Below are positions 17,077-26,023 of a stretch of DNA of 64,000 nt, one piece after another. Made by a program: the position numbers and the translations under genes. This stretch comes from Ochrobactrum quorumnocens. Its GTDB lineage: Bacteria; Pseudomonadota; Alphaproteobacteria; Rhizobiales; Rhizobiaceae. The stretch covers positions 1 through 64,000 of the forward strand of contig NZ_CP022603.1 in the NCBI RefSeq assembly GCF_002278035.1. Reading direction: 5' to 3'. Numbering within the stretch: the stretch's first letter is position 1; the number at the start of each line of letters is the position of its first letter. The notes under the pieces are model-generated. The model saw only the letters and a program-made list of their open reading frames with translations, was not told where the DNA came from and ran no database searches.

Positions 17077-17847
17077 ATGACTGAAGATATAAAATTCGAG
17101 ATCTATGGCGCCGTTGCCATTATCACGTTGAACCGTCCGCAAAAACTCAACGCCGTCACGCCGGAAATGGCCGACGCAATCGTTGCTGCCGTTACAGAAT
17201 GCAATGACAGCGACACGATCCGTTGCGTCATCCTGACGGGCGCTGGTGAGCGCGCTTTTTGTGCGGGTTCTGACATTCGCGAACTCGATACTTATGAGAC
17301 GCCTTGGCAGTTTCGCAATCGCCCGGATTATTGCGATGCATTTCGTGCGCTGCTTAAGCCATCAATTGCAGCCGTCAATGGCTATGCGTTTGGCGGCGGA
17401 CTTGAAACCGCAATGTCTTGCGATATCCGAATTGCTTCTGAAAACGCCCAGTTTGCAGCACCTGAAATCAAGCTCGGCTGGATTGGTGGCGGTGGCATGG
17501 CGGCGCATCTGGCGCACTCCGTCGGTGCATCCAATGCAGCACTTATGATTATGACCGGCGATCCGATAGCCGCAGATAAAGCCGAGCGTTGGGGACTTGT
17601 AAGCGAAGTCGTATCGCAAGCCGATCTGCTCAAGCGCGCCCGTGAAATCGCCCATGTGATCGCCTCGCGCGCGCCGATTGCCGCAGAAACGGCGAAACTC
17701 AATCTCAAGGCCGCTGTTTCGATGCCGCTTGAAAAAGCAATCGAATATGAGCGCGATCTGCAAACAATCTGTTTTGCCACGGCCGACGCACAGGAGGGGC
17801 GCGCTGCCTTCAAGGAGAAAAGGGCACCGTTTTTTCATCGACGCTAA
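17077..17847 (+). CDS. Enoyl-CoA hydratase/isomerase (crotonase) family
   Basis: This 256-residue crotonase has the oxyanion-hole segments FCAGSDIREL (61-70) and GYAFGGGLETAMSCD (102-116). Both catalytic glutamates of true hydratases are in place, E110 and E130 (FAAPEIKLGW). ATG 17077 lies 7 bp after the previous stop, with GAAAGG upstream. With the CoA-transferase it resembles the CaiB/CaiD pair used for carnitine-type acids, though the acid here is not identifiable. Repeat copy B follows the gene. Confidence 0.87.
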   Translation: MTEDIKFEIYGAVAIITLNRPQKLNAVTPEMADAIVAAVTECNDSDTIRCVILTGAGERAFCAGSDIRELDTYETPWQFRNRPDYCDAFRALLKPSIAAVNGYAFGGGLETAMSCDIRIASENAQFAAPEIKLGWIGGGGMAAHLAHSVGASNAALMIMTGDPIAADKAERWGLVSEVVSQADLLKRAREIAHVIASRAPIAAETAKLNLKAAVSMPLEKAIEYERDLQTICFATADAQEGRAAFKEKRAPFFHRR

Positions 17848-17863
17848 CAGGGTTGGGGGCCTT

Positions 17864-17955
17864 TAGAGCGCATCCTGAAAGCCGTTTTCGGGATGCGTAC
17901 CAATACAAAATGTTAGAGCGACGATCTCAATTGATCAGATCGAAACACGCTCTAG
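17864..17955 (+). repeat. Dispersed repeat, copy B (92 bp)
   Basis: It begins TAGAGCGCATCC and ends CACGCTCTAG, so the ends form a 7-bp inverted repeat (TAGAGCG/CGCTCTA). Inner module: AGAGCG (17915-17920) pairs with CGCTCT (17948-17953), and CGATCT (17922-17927) with AGATCG (17937-17942). It shares the TTTTCGG segment and general layout with copies at 20551, 46574 and 54047, but is shorter. Confidence 0.65.
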
Positions 17956-17980
17956 CTCGTCAAATCGAGGGAGAGGGATT

Positions 17981-19300
17981 TTGACAACCGAAACCATGGG
18001 CAAGCAAAAGGCGCTTGGCAGTACGATATTTGCCAGCACCATCGGTACAGTCGTCGAGTGGTACGACTTCATTCTGTATGCGACAGCTGCCGCACTTATC
18101 TTCAACCATCTGTTCTTTCCGCAATTTGACCCTACAACGGGTATCATTGCGTCTTTCGCAACTTATACGGTTGGCTTTCTGGTGCGTCCGCTGGGCGGCA
18201 TCGTGTTTGGCTGGATGGGTGACCGCATCGGGCGCAAGCCGGTGCTGATGATAACGCTTTTGATGATGGGTATCAGCACCACATTGATCGGCTGTCTGCC
18301 GACCTATGACACGATCGGCATTTGGGCACCGATACTTCTGCTCCTGCTGCGCGTTGTCCAGGGGCTTGGCGCGGGCGCTGAATATGCGGGTGCCGTGGTT
18401 ATGGCAGGCGAGATCGCCGGTGGCCGCCGTGGTTTCTTTGCAAGTCTTCCTGCGGCAGCTGTTGATGTCGCTACAATTTTGGCGGCAGGTATTTTCGCTC
18501 TTTTCACGCTGTTGCCTGAAGATGACTTTATGAGTTGGGGTTGGCGTATCCCATTCCTGCTAAGTGGTCTGGTGCTGTTTCTCGGCGTTTACATCCGTCA
18601 GAAAGTTCCTGAATCGCCGGAGTTCGTGCAGGTTAAGGAAGAGCGTCGCGACGCTAAATTGCCAGTACTCGAAGTGCTGCGTGATCATCCGCGGACCATG
18701 CTTGCCGCAATGGGTGCGAACCTTGCTCCCAACCTGTCTTACGTCTTCCAGACATTTACGCTGGCCTATGCCACATCGAAACTTGGCTTCCCGCGTGAAA
18801 TCATTCTGACAGGTGTTATGCTTTCAAGTGCGTTTGGCGCGGTGATGTGCGTGGTGTTCGGTGCGTTGTCTGACCGTGTTGGGCGTGTGCCAATCATGGC
18901 CATGGGGTCTGCTGCTGCGGCAATTTATTCGCTGGTCTATTTCCAGTTGCTTGGTGCGGGGACGCCATGGACGGCGGTTGTGCTGATCATCATTGGACAT
19001 GCGATTGGCGCACGATCATCGTTTGGTGTTCAGCCAGCCTTCTATTGCGATATTTTCCCCACAGAAGTGCGTTACAGCGCGATCGCTTTTGCGCGGGAAG
19101 TCACTGGTGCGATTTTTGTTGGTCCGCTGCCGTTGGTGGCGACAGCTTTGGTGAGCTGGTATGGTTCTGCCTGGCCTGTCGCAATCATCACGGCACTCTA
19201 TTGCCTGATCACGACAGTGTCGGTTCTGTGCGTCGAGAAAGCACAAAAACTCGATGCTGAAGCCCGTGAGAGGCGGATTCTCATCGAGCAGGAAGCGTAG
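17981..19300 (+). CDS. MFS transporter, metabolite:H+ symporter (MHS) type
   Basis: A 439-residue 12-helix carrier of the ShiA/KgtP/ProP group. The loop 2-3 signature GWMGDRIGRKPVLM and its second-half counterpart ALSDRVGRVPIM are present, as are the family-typical N-terminal GTVVEWYDFILYATAAAL and the acidic loop segment VPESPEFVQ. TTG 17981 is the likely start with GGGAGAGGG before it; ATG 17996 is the alternative. It probably imports the organic acid or betaine used by the CoA-transferase/crotonase genes. Copy B of the repeat separates it from them. Confidence 0.86.
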   Translation: MTTETMGKQKALGSTIFASTIGTVVEWYDFILYATAAALIFNHLFFPQFDPTTGIIASFATYTVGFLVRPLGGIVFGWMGDRIGRKPVLMITLLMMGISTTLIGCLPTYDTIGIWAPILLLLLRVVQGLGAGAEYAGAVVMAGEIAGGRRGFFASLPAAAVDVATILAAGIFALFTLLPEDDFMSWGWRIPFLLSGLVLFLGVYIRQKVPESPEFVQVKEERRDAKLPVLEVLRDHPRTMLAAMGANLAPNLSYVFQTFTLAYATSKLGFPREIILTGVMLSSAFGAVMCVVFGALSDRVGRVPIMAMGSAAAAIYSLVYFQLLGAGTPWTAVVLIIIGHAIGARSSFGVQPAFYCDIFPTEVRYSAIAFAREVTGAIFVGPLPLVATALVSWYGSAWPVAIITALYCLITTVSVLCVEKAQKLDAEARERRILIEQEA

Positions 19301-19334
19301 TCACTTATCGCCACTACGCCTGAGATCAAAAATG

Positions 19335-19361
19335 GCTCTGACCGGATTTACCGGTCAGAGC
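19335..19361. terminator. Bidirectional rho-independent terminator
   Basis: GCTCTGACCGG (19335-19345) and CCGGTCAGAGC (19351-19361) form a perfect 11-bp stem with a 5-base loop between convergent genes. On the minus strand the stem is followed by CATTTTTG, a good terminator for the alcohol dehydrogenase operon; on the plus strand by TTTCC, weaker. The stop codon of the alcohol dehydrogenase lies inside the stem. Confidence 0.8.
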
Positions 19362-20527
19362 TTTCCAGAAAAGGCTGCATTTAACAGATCAAGCGCACCC
19401 TGTTTGGTCAGTTCAATCGGATTGCCGCCAGCCGTCGGATCGACGATGGCCATTTCGGCGATCAGCTCCTTACGCGATGCATCCATTTCCAGTCCCTTGA
19501 CGAATTCCGGCAATGTGTTTGGCACGCCGAGATCCTTGCGCAGCTTCATGATAGCATCGACGAAGCCGTCGAAACCGCCTTCAATGCCAAGATAGTCGGC
19601 CAGGCGTTCGACGCGCTTTTCAATCGCGGCGCGGTTATGGTGCAAAACATAGGGCATGAAGACGGCGTTGGTCATGCCGTGATGTGTGTCGTAAAGCGCA
19701 CCAATAGGGTGGGATAGCGAGTGGATCGCGCCGAGCCCTTTCTGGAAAGCGGTGGCACCCATGGAAGCCGCCGCCATCAGGTTCGCACGCGCTTCGATAT
19801 CCGAACCATCGGCATAGGCCTTGGGCAGGTTTTCAAACACAAGACGAATGCCTTCAACAGCGATACCATCTGCCATCGGATGAAAGCCCGGCGCGCAATA
19901 GGCTTCCAAGCAATGAGCGAGCGCATCCATGCCGGTGCCGACCGTGATGAAAGGTGGCATGCCGGTCGAGAGTTCCGGATCGGCAATGACGGTCACGGGC
20001 AGCATTTTCGGATGGAAAATGACCTTCTTGGTGTGGGTTGCTTCATTGGTCAGAACGCCAGCGCGACCAACTTCCGAACCTGTTCCAGCTGTCGTCGGAA
20101 CGGCGATGATCGGTGCGATTGCGTTACTTTCGGCGCGGGTCCACCAATCGCCAATGTCTTCGAAATCCCAGACGTCGCGGGTCTGGCCGGCCTGAAAGGC
20201 GATGAGCTTGCCAAGATCAAGCGCCGAGCCGCCGCCAAATGCAATCACACCATCATGCTTGCCTTCATTGAAAACCTTGACGCCAGCATAAAGATTGCTC
20301 TCAACCGGATTGGGCTTAACGTCGGAAAAGACCGCGTATTTGACGCCTGCTGTATCAAGGATGTCGAGTGTGGAAGCGACCACTGGCAGCTTTGCAAGTC
20401 CCGGATCGGTGACGAAGAGCGGGCGTTCGATGCCTGCCGCTTTCAGCACGGCGGGCAGTTCCCTGATGCGGCCCGGTCCGAAAAGCACGGTGGTCGGGAA
20501 ATTCCATTTGGCAGTCAAAGTGGTCAT
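19355..20527 (-). CDS. Iron-containing (group III) alcohol dehydrogenase
   Basis: A 390-residue NAD(P)-dependent dehydrogenase. GGGSALDLGK (98-107) binds the cofactor. The metal-ligand region runs through TVGTGMDALAHCLEAY, CAPGFHPMADG and HSLSHPIGALYDTHHG. It is last in a minus-strand operon with an aldehyde dehydrogenase and a glutamine-synthetase-like enzyme. It probably oxidises a hydroxyl of a glutamylated or free amino alcohol to the aldehyde taken by the next enzyme, or works in the reducing direction. Confidence 0.88.
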   Translation of the reverse strand: MTTLTAKWNFPTTVLFGPGRIRELPAVLKAAGIERPLFVTDPGLAKLPVVASTLDILDTAGVKYAVFSDVKPNPVESNLYAGVKVFNEGKHDGVIAFGGGSALDLGKLIAFQAGQTRDVWDFEDIGDWWTRAESNAIAPIIAVPTTAGTGSEVGRAGVLTNEATHTKKVIFHPKMLPVTVIADPELSTGMPPFITVGTGMDALAHCLEAYCAPGFHPMADGIAVEGIRLVFENLPKAYADGSDIEARANLMAAASMGATAFQKGLGAIHSLSHPIGALYDTHHGMTNAVFMPYVLHHNRAAIEKRVERLADYLGIEGGFDGFVDAIMKLRKDLGVPNTLPEFVKGLEMDASRKELIAEMAIVDPTAGGNPIELTKQGALDLLNAAFSGKL

Positions 20528-20550
20528 GTCGATTGCTTTCCAGATATTAA

Positions 20551-20651
20551 AGCATTTCCAGCAAAAGTGAGAAACGGTTTTGCGTAGGATAATGCGTCAA
20601 ACAAACAGATAGAGCGGTTCTGATGCGGTTGGTTTACGTGAACCGCTCTAG
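20551..20651 (+). repeat. Dispersed repeat, copy C (101 bp)
   Basis: It shares AGCATTTCCAGCAAAA, TTTTGCGTAGGATAAT and AAACAAACAG with copy F read on the opposite strand. The second module is a perfect 10-bp hairpin, AGAGCGGTTC (20611-20620) with GAACCGCTCT (20640-20649). Its terminal CTCTAG supplies the TAG stop codon (20648-20650) of the aldehyde dehydrogenase read on the minus strand. Confidence 0.8.
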
Positions 20652-22033
20652 ATTTTTTCACGCAGATGGAAGGACTTCGGACGTGTGAGATTGCCGTAAC
20701 CGATGGGGGAAAGGGCAGCACCTTTGCCGGTATCCTTCACGCCGGTCCACACAAGTGCGGGGTCGAGATAATCGCATCGGTTCATGAAGACAGTGCCGGT
20801 TTCAATTCGGTCGCCCAATGCTGCCGCGTGATCGGTATCGGTCGACCAGAGCGAAGCGGTCAGGCCGTAGATGCTGTCATTCATCAGCGCCAATGCTTCT
20901 TCATCATTGCGCACCTTCATGATGCCGACGATGGGGCCGAAGCTTTCTTCGCGCATGACGCTCATCTGATGATCGACATTGGTGAGCACTTCCGGCGCAA
21001 TATAAGGCGAACCGGCCACATCGTTGTCGACTGTCATGTTCACATGGGCTTTAGCGCCCTTACGCAAGGCTTCAGCCTTTTGCTCTCGAATGAGGTCGGC
21101 AAAACGTGCCTGAGCCATTGGTCCAAGCGTTGTTGATGCGTCGAGCGGGTTACCGACGACATATTGCTTTGTGAGATCGATGAAGCCGTCTACGAACCGG
21201 TCATAAACGGCTTCGTGCACATAAATACGCTCAATGCCGCAACAGCACTGACCGGAATTGAAGAATGCACCATCGACCAGATTGGCGACTGCATGATCGA
21301 GATTGACGTCCGGCAATACATAGGCTGGGTCTTTTCCGCCAAGTTCCAGCCCAAGCGACATGAAAGTGCCGGCCGCAGCTTTCTCGATCGCACGCCCCCC
21401 ACCGACAGAGCCGGTAAAATTGACGTGGTCGATGCTGCCGGATGCAAGCAACTTCTCAGTCGATGCGTGATCGAGAACGATATTCTGGAAGACGCCTTTG
21501 GGAATGCCCGCTTTCTCGAAAGCCTGTGCAAAACGTTCGCCGGTCAGCAATGTCTGGGTGGCGTGTTTGAGGACCACGCTGTTACCCGCCATAAGCGCCG
21601 GGATGATGGTGTTGACCGCAGTGAGATAAGGATAATTCCAAGGCGCGATAACCATCACGACCCCAAGTGGAACGTGCTTCACATAACGACGGAAGCCATC
21701 CTTCTGTGCAGGCACATAGGGGCTGAGTGCCTCTTCGGCAATGTCGATCATGTACTGGCCGCGTTCCTGTACACCACCATTTTCGCCGCCATAGCGCGTT
21801 GGGCGCCCCATCTGCCAGGCAATTTCAGGAATGATTGCTTCCTGCATTGCGGCAAGTGCATCCAGTGCAGCACGACAATAGCTGGCCCGTTCAGCGATGC
21901 TTAACTGAGCCCAGCCGACCTGCGCCTGTCGTGCTGCGGTGACTGCCGCCTTAATCGTGGCGTCGCTCGCATAAGGACGCTCCGCATAAATCGAGCCATC
22001 AATTGGTGAGATGATCTTGGCAGTGCCGCTCAT
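20648..22033 (-). CDS. NAD(P)-dependent aldehyde dehydrogenase
   Basis: A 461-residue ALDH-superfamily enzyme with the catalytic pair E230 (LGLELGGKDP) and C264 (NSGQCCCGIER), 34 apart as in the family. PWNYPYLTAVN (131-141) and FTGSVGGGRAI (206-216) form the cofactor site. AAGGAAC precedes ATG 22033. In the operon it follows the glutamine-synthetase-like gene, the order expected if a gamma-glutamyl-amino-aldehyde is oxidised to the acid, as PuuC does. Its TAG stop is provided by the border of repeat copy C. Confidence 0.9.
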   Translation of the reverse strand: MSGTAKIISPIDGSIYAERPYASDATIKAAVTAARQAQVGWAQLSIAERASYCRAALDALAAMQEAIIPEIAWQMGRPTRYGGENGGVQERGQYMIDIAEEALSPYVPAQKDGFRRYVKHVPLGVVMVIAPWNYPYLTAVNTIIPALMAGNSVVLKHATQTLLTGERFAQAFEKAGIPKGVFQNIVLDHASTEKLLASGSIDHVNFTGSVGGGRAIEKAAAGTFMSLGLELGGKDPAYVLPDVNLDHAVANLVDGAFFNSGQCCCGIERIYVHEAVYDRFVDGFIDLTKQYVVGNPLDASTTLGPMAQARFADLIREQKAEALRKGAKAHVNMTVDNDVAGSPYIAPEVLTNVDHQMSVMREESFGPIVGIMKVRNDEEALALMNDSIYGLTASLWSTDTDHAAALGDRIETGTVFMNRCDYLDPALVWTGVKDTGKGAALSPIGYGNLTRPKSFHLREKI

Positions 22034-22090
22034 CGGGCAGTTCCTTTGTATGAAGTCATTCGGTATTTCAGTCTGTTTTGGAGCCGCAGG

Positions 22091-23461
22091 TCAATAGCGT
22101 TCAAAGCCACGATGCAGTTCCCAATCGGTGACGCGGCGGTCATATTCAATCTGCTCCCAATGAGCGGTGTGGACATAGTGATTGACCACGCCTTCACCGA
22201 GCGCTTCCTTGAGGAACTCTGAGTTTTTGAGCGCTTCGGCGGCTTCGCGTAAGGTGTAGGGGATTTCCTTCAGCTTCACGGCTGCATAGGCGTCACCAAC
22301 GAAAGGCTCATCAAGCTCCAACTTTTCGTCTACGCCCCGAAGACCGGCAGCAATAAGGGCCGCAAAGGCAAGATACGGATTGAGGTCCGCGCCGCCGATA
22401 CGGCATTCGATCCGGATACCCTTGGTGCCTTCTCCGCAAAGCCGGAAGCCTGCGGTTCGGTTGTCCTGACTCCACATGATTTTGGTTGGCGCGAAAGTTC
22501 CTGCCTGAAAGCGCTTATAGGAGTTGATATAAGGCGCGAGGAAATAGGTGTAATCGGCAGCATATTTCAGCTGACCCGCAACCCAGGACCGCATCAGCGG
22601 CGTCATGGTGTAGGGTGCTTTAGGGTCAAAGAAGAGTGGGTCTTTTCCGTCTGCACTCCATATGGAATTGTGCACATGGCTCGAACTTCCGGCCTTGGCG
22701 TAATCATATTTGGCCATGAAGGTGATGCATTTGCCATGCGTCTCGGCGATTTCCTTCATAGCGTTTTTCATGACGACATGACGGTCGGCCATTTCAAGCG
22801 CTTCGGCATAGCGCACGTTGAGTTCCTGCTGGCCGGGGCCCCATTCGCCCTTGGAGTTTTCAACCGGAATGCCGGCAGCACCCAGATGATTGCGCATGGC
22901 GCGCAGCACCTGTTCTTCCTTTGTGGTCAGATGGATTACATAATCCTGAACGTAAGGCGAGGCGGTGTCCATATCCTGCCAATGTTTGGCGCGGGCGGTC
23001 TTATAGGTTTCGTCGAAAAGATAAAACTCAAGCTCGGACGCGAAATAAGCGCGATATCCGCGCTCATGCAAGCGTGCGAGCTGCTTCTTAAGGATGGCGC
23101 GCGGTGAATGCGCGAGGTCTTTATGATCGTGATGATCAAGCACATCACAAAGCACAATGGCCGTTTTTTCCAACCAGGGCGCAAGGCGCAAGGTGGAGAG
23201 GTCTGGCTTCATGACGAAATCGCCGTAACCCTTGTCCCAGCTCGCCGCTTCATAGCCCGGAACCGGCTCCATATCGATGTCATTGGCCAGAAGATAATTG
23301 CAGCCATGCGTTTCATCATGCGCGGTTTCCACAAAGAAGCTCGCGTAGAAGCGTTTGCCAATCAGGCGGCCCTGCATGTCTACAAAACATGCAAGAACCG
23401 TATCAATTTCATCATTCGCAACGGCTTTTTTTAATCTGTCGAAAGTCAACTGGTCGGCCAT
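22091..23461 (-). CDS. Glutamine-synthetase family protein (gamma-glutamyl-amine ligase, PuuA-like)
   Basis: 456 residues: beta-grasp domain (about 15-105) and GS catalytic domain. Visible metal and ATP/glutamate motifs are ASELEFYLFDE, WGPGQQELNVRYAEALEMAD (start of the latch), SSHVHNSIW and RIECRIGGADLNPYLAFAA. The adenylylation-site signature of housekeeping GlnA (NLYxLP) is absent. Members of this branch glutamylate polyamines, ethanolamine or alkylamines rather than ammonia. The flanking aldehyde and alcohol dehydrogenases support a catabolic gamma-glutamylation role; the amine is unknown. Confidence 0.85.
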   Translation of the reverse strand: MADQLTFDRLKKAVANDEIDTVLACFVDMQGRLIGKRFYASFFVETAHDETHGCNYLLANDIDMEPVPGYEAASWDKGYGDFVMKPDLSTLRLAPWLEKTAIVLCDVLDHHDHKDLAHSPRAILKKQLARLHERGYRAYFASELEFYLFDETYKTARAKHWQDMDTASPYVQDYVIHLTTKEEQVLRAMRNHLGAAGIPVENSKGEWGPGQQELNVRYAEALEMADRHVVMKNAMKEIAETHGKCITFMAKYDYAKAGSSSHVHNSIWSADGKDPLFFDPKAPYTMTPLMRSWVAGQLKYAADYTYFLAPYINSYKRFQAGTFAPTKIMWSQDNRTAGFRLCGEGTKGIRIECRIGGADLNPYLAFAALIAAGLRGVDEKLELDEPFVGDAYAAVKLKEIPYTLREAAEALKNSEFLKEALGEGVVNHYVHTAHWEQIEYDRRVTDWELHRGFERY

Positions 23462-23493
23462 TTATGCTTCGCTCCTCACGGGAAAAATGAGAG

Positions 23494-23517
23494 GGCGCCG
23501 CGCCAAAGCGCGGCGCC
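23494..23517 (-). terminator. Rho-independent terminator/attenuator after the TRAP genes
   Basis: GGCGCCGCGC (23494-23503) and GCGCGGCGCC (23508-23517) form a perfect 10-bp GC stem with a CAAA loop. On the minus strand it is followed after a few bases by CATTTTT. It lies between the TRAP binding-protein gene and the glutamine-synthetase-like gene, so it either ends the TRAP transcript or attenuates read-through into the catabolic genes. Confidence 0.75.
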
Positions 23518-23524
23518 TAATTCG

Positions 23525-24592
23525 TCAGGTATAGCGGTATGGAGCACCGGCATTGCGCATGGTTTCCTGATATTTTTTCAGGATTGCCACAACCTTGGCA
23601 TTGCGTTCGCTCTGCTTGGCGATGTCATCCCAGAACTCTTCCGCAGCATCTTCAATCTGCTTCCATTCGGATTCGGGAATGGTGGTGAGTTCCAGCTTGC
23701 CGCCGGTGGTACGGTAATGGGCTTCGCCCCACCAATACCAATGCTGGCGATGGTAGTGCGAGGAATCCATTGCTAACCGGAAAAGCGTCTTCAGATGATC
23801 CGGCACAGCGTCCCATTTTTCGGAATTCGCGAAATAGGAACCGGCCCATGCGCCATTGATATTGTTGGTGAGATAGTACTTGTTGATATCCGCCCAACCA
23901 ACCGTATAGGCCTCCGTCGCGCCGCACCAGGCAACGCCGTCGAGTTCGCCGGTCTGGATGGCGACTTCGATGTCTTCCCATGGTAATGTGACCGGAACAA
24001 CGCCGAATTTCGTAAGGAAGCGGCCGCCGGTGGGGAAGGTGAAGACGCGCAAGCCCTTAAGATCTGCAACACTGCGGATCGGCTTTGTTGTTACAAAGTT
24101 GCAAGGATCCCATGAACCGGCGCTGAGCCATGTGACGCCGGGGATTTCCTTATAGGCTTCTTCCCAGATTTCATTAAGGCCGTACCAGTTGAAGAGTGCC
24201 GGTACGTCGAGACTATAGCGTGACGCAAACGGGAAATAGGCCCCGAACACGGCGACATCCACCGGCGATGCCATAGAGTCGTCATCGCTTTGTGCGGCAT
24301 CAATCGTGCCTGCCTGTACAGCACGGAAGAGCTCTCCCTGTGGGACAAGCTGGTCGGCGGTGTAGAGTTCGATCACCATTTCGCCGTTTGCTGCCTTGTT
24401 GAAGGCGTCGATAGACGGTTTGATGACATGTTCTGCGAGTGCCGGACCCGCATAGGTCTGGAGACGCCATTTGATCGGGCTTTGAGCCCGTACATAAGGC
24501 GTCGCAAGTGTAGTGGCGCCAATGGCCCCCACAGTTGTCAGCCCGGCCTTTTTGAGAAAGTCGCGTTTGTTAAGCTTGTTATTCTCACTCAT
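23525..24592 (-). CDS. TRAP transporter solute-binding protein (DctP family)
   Basis: About 355 residues from ATG 24592 (GGGAG 7 bases upstream; an in-frame ATG two codons earlier is too close to it). The N-terminus NKRDFLKKAG followed by a hydrophobic stretch and PYVRAQS looks like a Tat-type signal with Lys-Arg in place of Arg-Arg. Family features include RSVADLKGLRVFTFPTGG, where the Arg that usually binds the substrate carboxylate is expected, and DGVAWCGATEAYTVGW. It should deliver a carboxylate-bearing ligand to the DctQM pair upstream in the same operon. Confidence 0.87.
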   Translation of the reverse strand: MSENNKLNKRDFLKKAGLTTVGAIGATTLATPYVRAQSPIKWRLQTYAGPALAEHVIKPSIDAFNKAANGEMVIELYTADQLVPQGELFRAVQAGTIDAAQSDDDSMASPVDVAVFGAYFPFASRYSLDVPALFNWYGLNEIWEEAYKEIPGVTWLSAGSWDPCNFVTTKPIRSVADLKGLRVFTFPTGGRFLTKFGVVPVTLPWEDIEVAIQTGELDGVAWCGATEAYTVGWADINKYYLTNNINGAWAGSYFANSEKWDAVPDHLKTLFRLAMDSSHYHRQHWYWWGEAHYRTTGGKLELTTIPESEWKQIEDAAEEFWDDIAKQSERNAKVVAILKKYQETMRNAGAPYRYT

Positions 24593-24697
24593 GCCCATTC
24601 TCCCATTAAGTGTTTGAAGTTCCCTGCTATTTTAACGGCTTGGCCATTGGCGGCTCTTTTGACCGTTTATGCTGATGCATTTCTCCCTGAAGTTGCG

Positions 24698-26023
24698 TTA
24701 TCGGCCCATATACCAGTTGGGCAGCCACATCGCGATCTGCGGAAAGATCATCAGAATGATGATGGTCAGCACCATGAGGAAGAAGAATGGCACGATGGAT
24801 CGATAGATATCCATCAGCGTCACCTCTTTTGGCGCCAACGCTCGCATCATGAAGAGATTGTACCCGAATGGCGGCGTGATGTATGCGATCTGGCAGGTGA
24901 TCGTATAAAGAATGCCAAACCAAATGGGGTTGAAGCCGAGGCTCTTCACCAACGGGATATACAGAGGTGCCACAATGACCAGCATGGCGGTGTCATCAAG
25001 AAACATGCCCAATATGATGAAGGAAAAGAGCATCAGGATCAGAATTGTCCAGGGCGACAAATCAAAAGTGCCAAGCAAAAGCCGCTCGATTGCCTTGACC
25101 GCGCCAAGACCGTCATAGACCGACGAAAAGCAAAGGGCCGCCAGAATGATCCAGAGGAACATGCAGGTGATGGTCAGCGTATTGCGGGTGGTGGTCTCCC
25201 AAACAACTTTCGTCAGACGCTTGCTGAACAACGCTGCAAGAGTTGCCAGAAGAGCACCAATGGCTGAGCTTTCAACGAGGCTTGTAACACCCGTGAGAAA
25301 CAGCCCCATCATGGTGCCAAAGATGACAAGTGGAAGTAGCCCCACCCGCAGGGACGAGATGCGTTCGCCCCAGGTAATGCGTTCCAGCTCTTCCTTGGGC
25401 AAGGTCGGTCCAAGCTCAGGATTTATGCGGCAGCGTATGTAAATGTAGATGGCAAAAAGTGCAGCCATCAGCAAGCCTGGGCCGATGCCTGCCAGCCAGA
25501 GCTGCAGGACCGGTTGTCGGGCGATCATGGCGTAAAGCACCAGCACCACGCTTGGTGGGATCAGAATGCCGAGCGAACTGCCAGCCTGAATGACGCCTGT
25601 CACCATAACCTTGTTATAACCGCGCTTGAGAAGTTCAGGCAGAGCAACGGTTGCACCAATTGCCATGCCCGCGACGCTCAATCCGTTCATGCAGGAAATG
25701 ATGACCATCAGGCCGATGGTGCCCAAGGCCAGCCCGCCGCGAATGCCGCCAAACCAGACATGGAACATACGATAGAGATTACTAGCAATGCCGGATTCCG
25801 ACAGCATATAGCCCATGAATACAAAGAACGGCACGGTTATGAGCGGATACCAGTTCAATACCGCGAATGTGGCATTGTAGGGCATCTCGAACGAGCCTTT
25901 GCCCCAGAGCAGAAGTGCCGCGATTGTGCCCACAAATCCGATCACACCGAAGACGCGCTGACCCGTCATCAGCAGCACCATCATCGTGGCGAACATAAAA
26001 AGCGTGATGAATTCCGAGCTCAT
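24698..26023 (-). CDS. TRAP transporter large permease (DctM family)
   Basis: A 441-residue membrane protein with about 12-13 helices, the normal size for DctM. Family segments include GRPVLQLWLAGIGPG-like ARQPVLQLWLAGIGPG and GSSLGILIPPSVVLVLYAM (substrate/Na+ region), and YITPPFGYNLFMMRA near the C-terminus. Its start overlaps the stop of the small permease by 4 bp (ATGA). With the small subunit and the binding protein it forms a Na+-driven importer. Confidence 0.9.
   Translation of the reverse strand: MSSEFITLFMFATMMVLLMTGQRVFGVIGFVGTIAALLLWGKGSFEMPYNATFAVLNWYPLITVPFFVFMGYMLSESGIASNLYRMFHVWFGGIRGGLALGTIGLMVIISCMNGLSVAGMAIGATVALPELLKRGYNKVMVTGVIQAGSSLGILIPPSVVLVLYAMIARQPVLQLWLAGIGPGLLMAALFAIYIYIRCRINPELGPTLPKEELERITWGERISSLRVGLLPLVIFGTMMGLFLTGVTSLVESSAIGALLATLAALFSKRLTKVVWETTTRNTLTITCMFLWIILAALCFSSVYDGLGAVKAIERLLLGTFDLSPWTILILMLFSFIILGMFLDDTAMLVIVAPLYIPLVKSLGFNPIWFGILYTITCQIAYITPPFGYNLFMMRALAPKEVTLMDIYRSIVPFFFLMVLTIIILMIFPQIAMWLPNWYMGR

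Noticed and set aside
19721..20587. 288-codon plus-strand frame opposite the alcohol dehydrogenase
   Set aside because: Complement of a well-supported gene with clear motifs on the minus strand; no domain seen.
24290..25267. 325-codon plus-strand frame opposite the TRAP genes
   Set aside because: Antisense shadow of DctP and DctM, rich in His, Cys and Gln in a pattern typical of reverse frames; it crosses two real genes.
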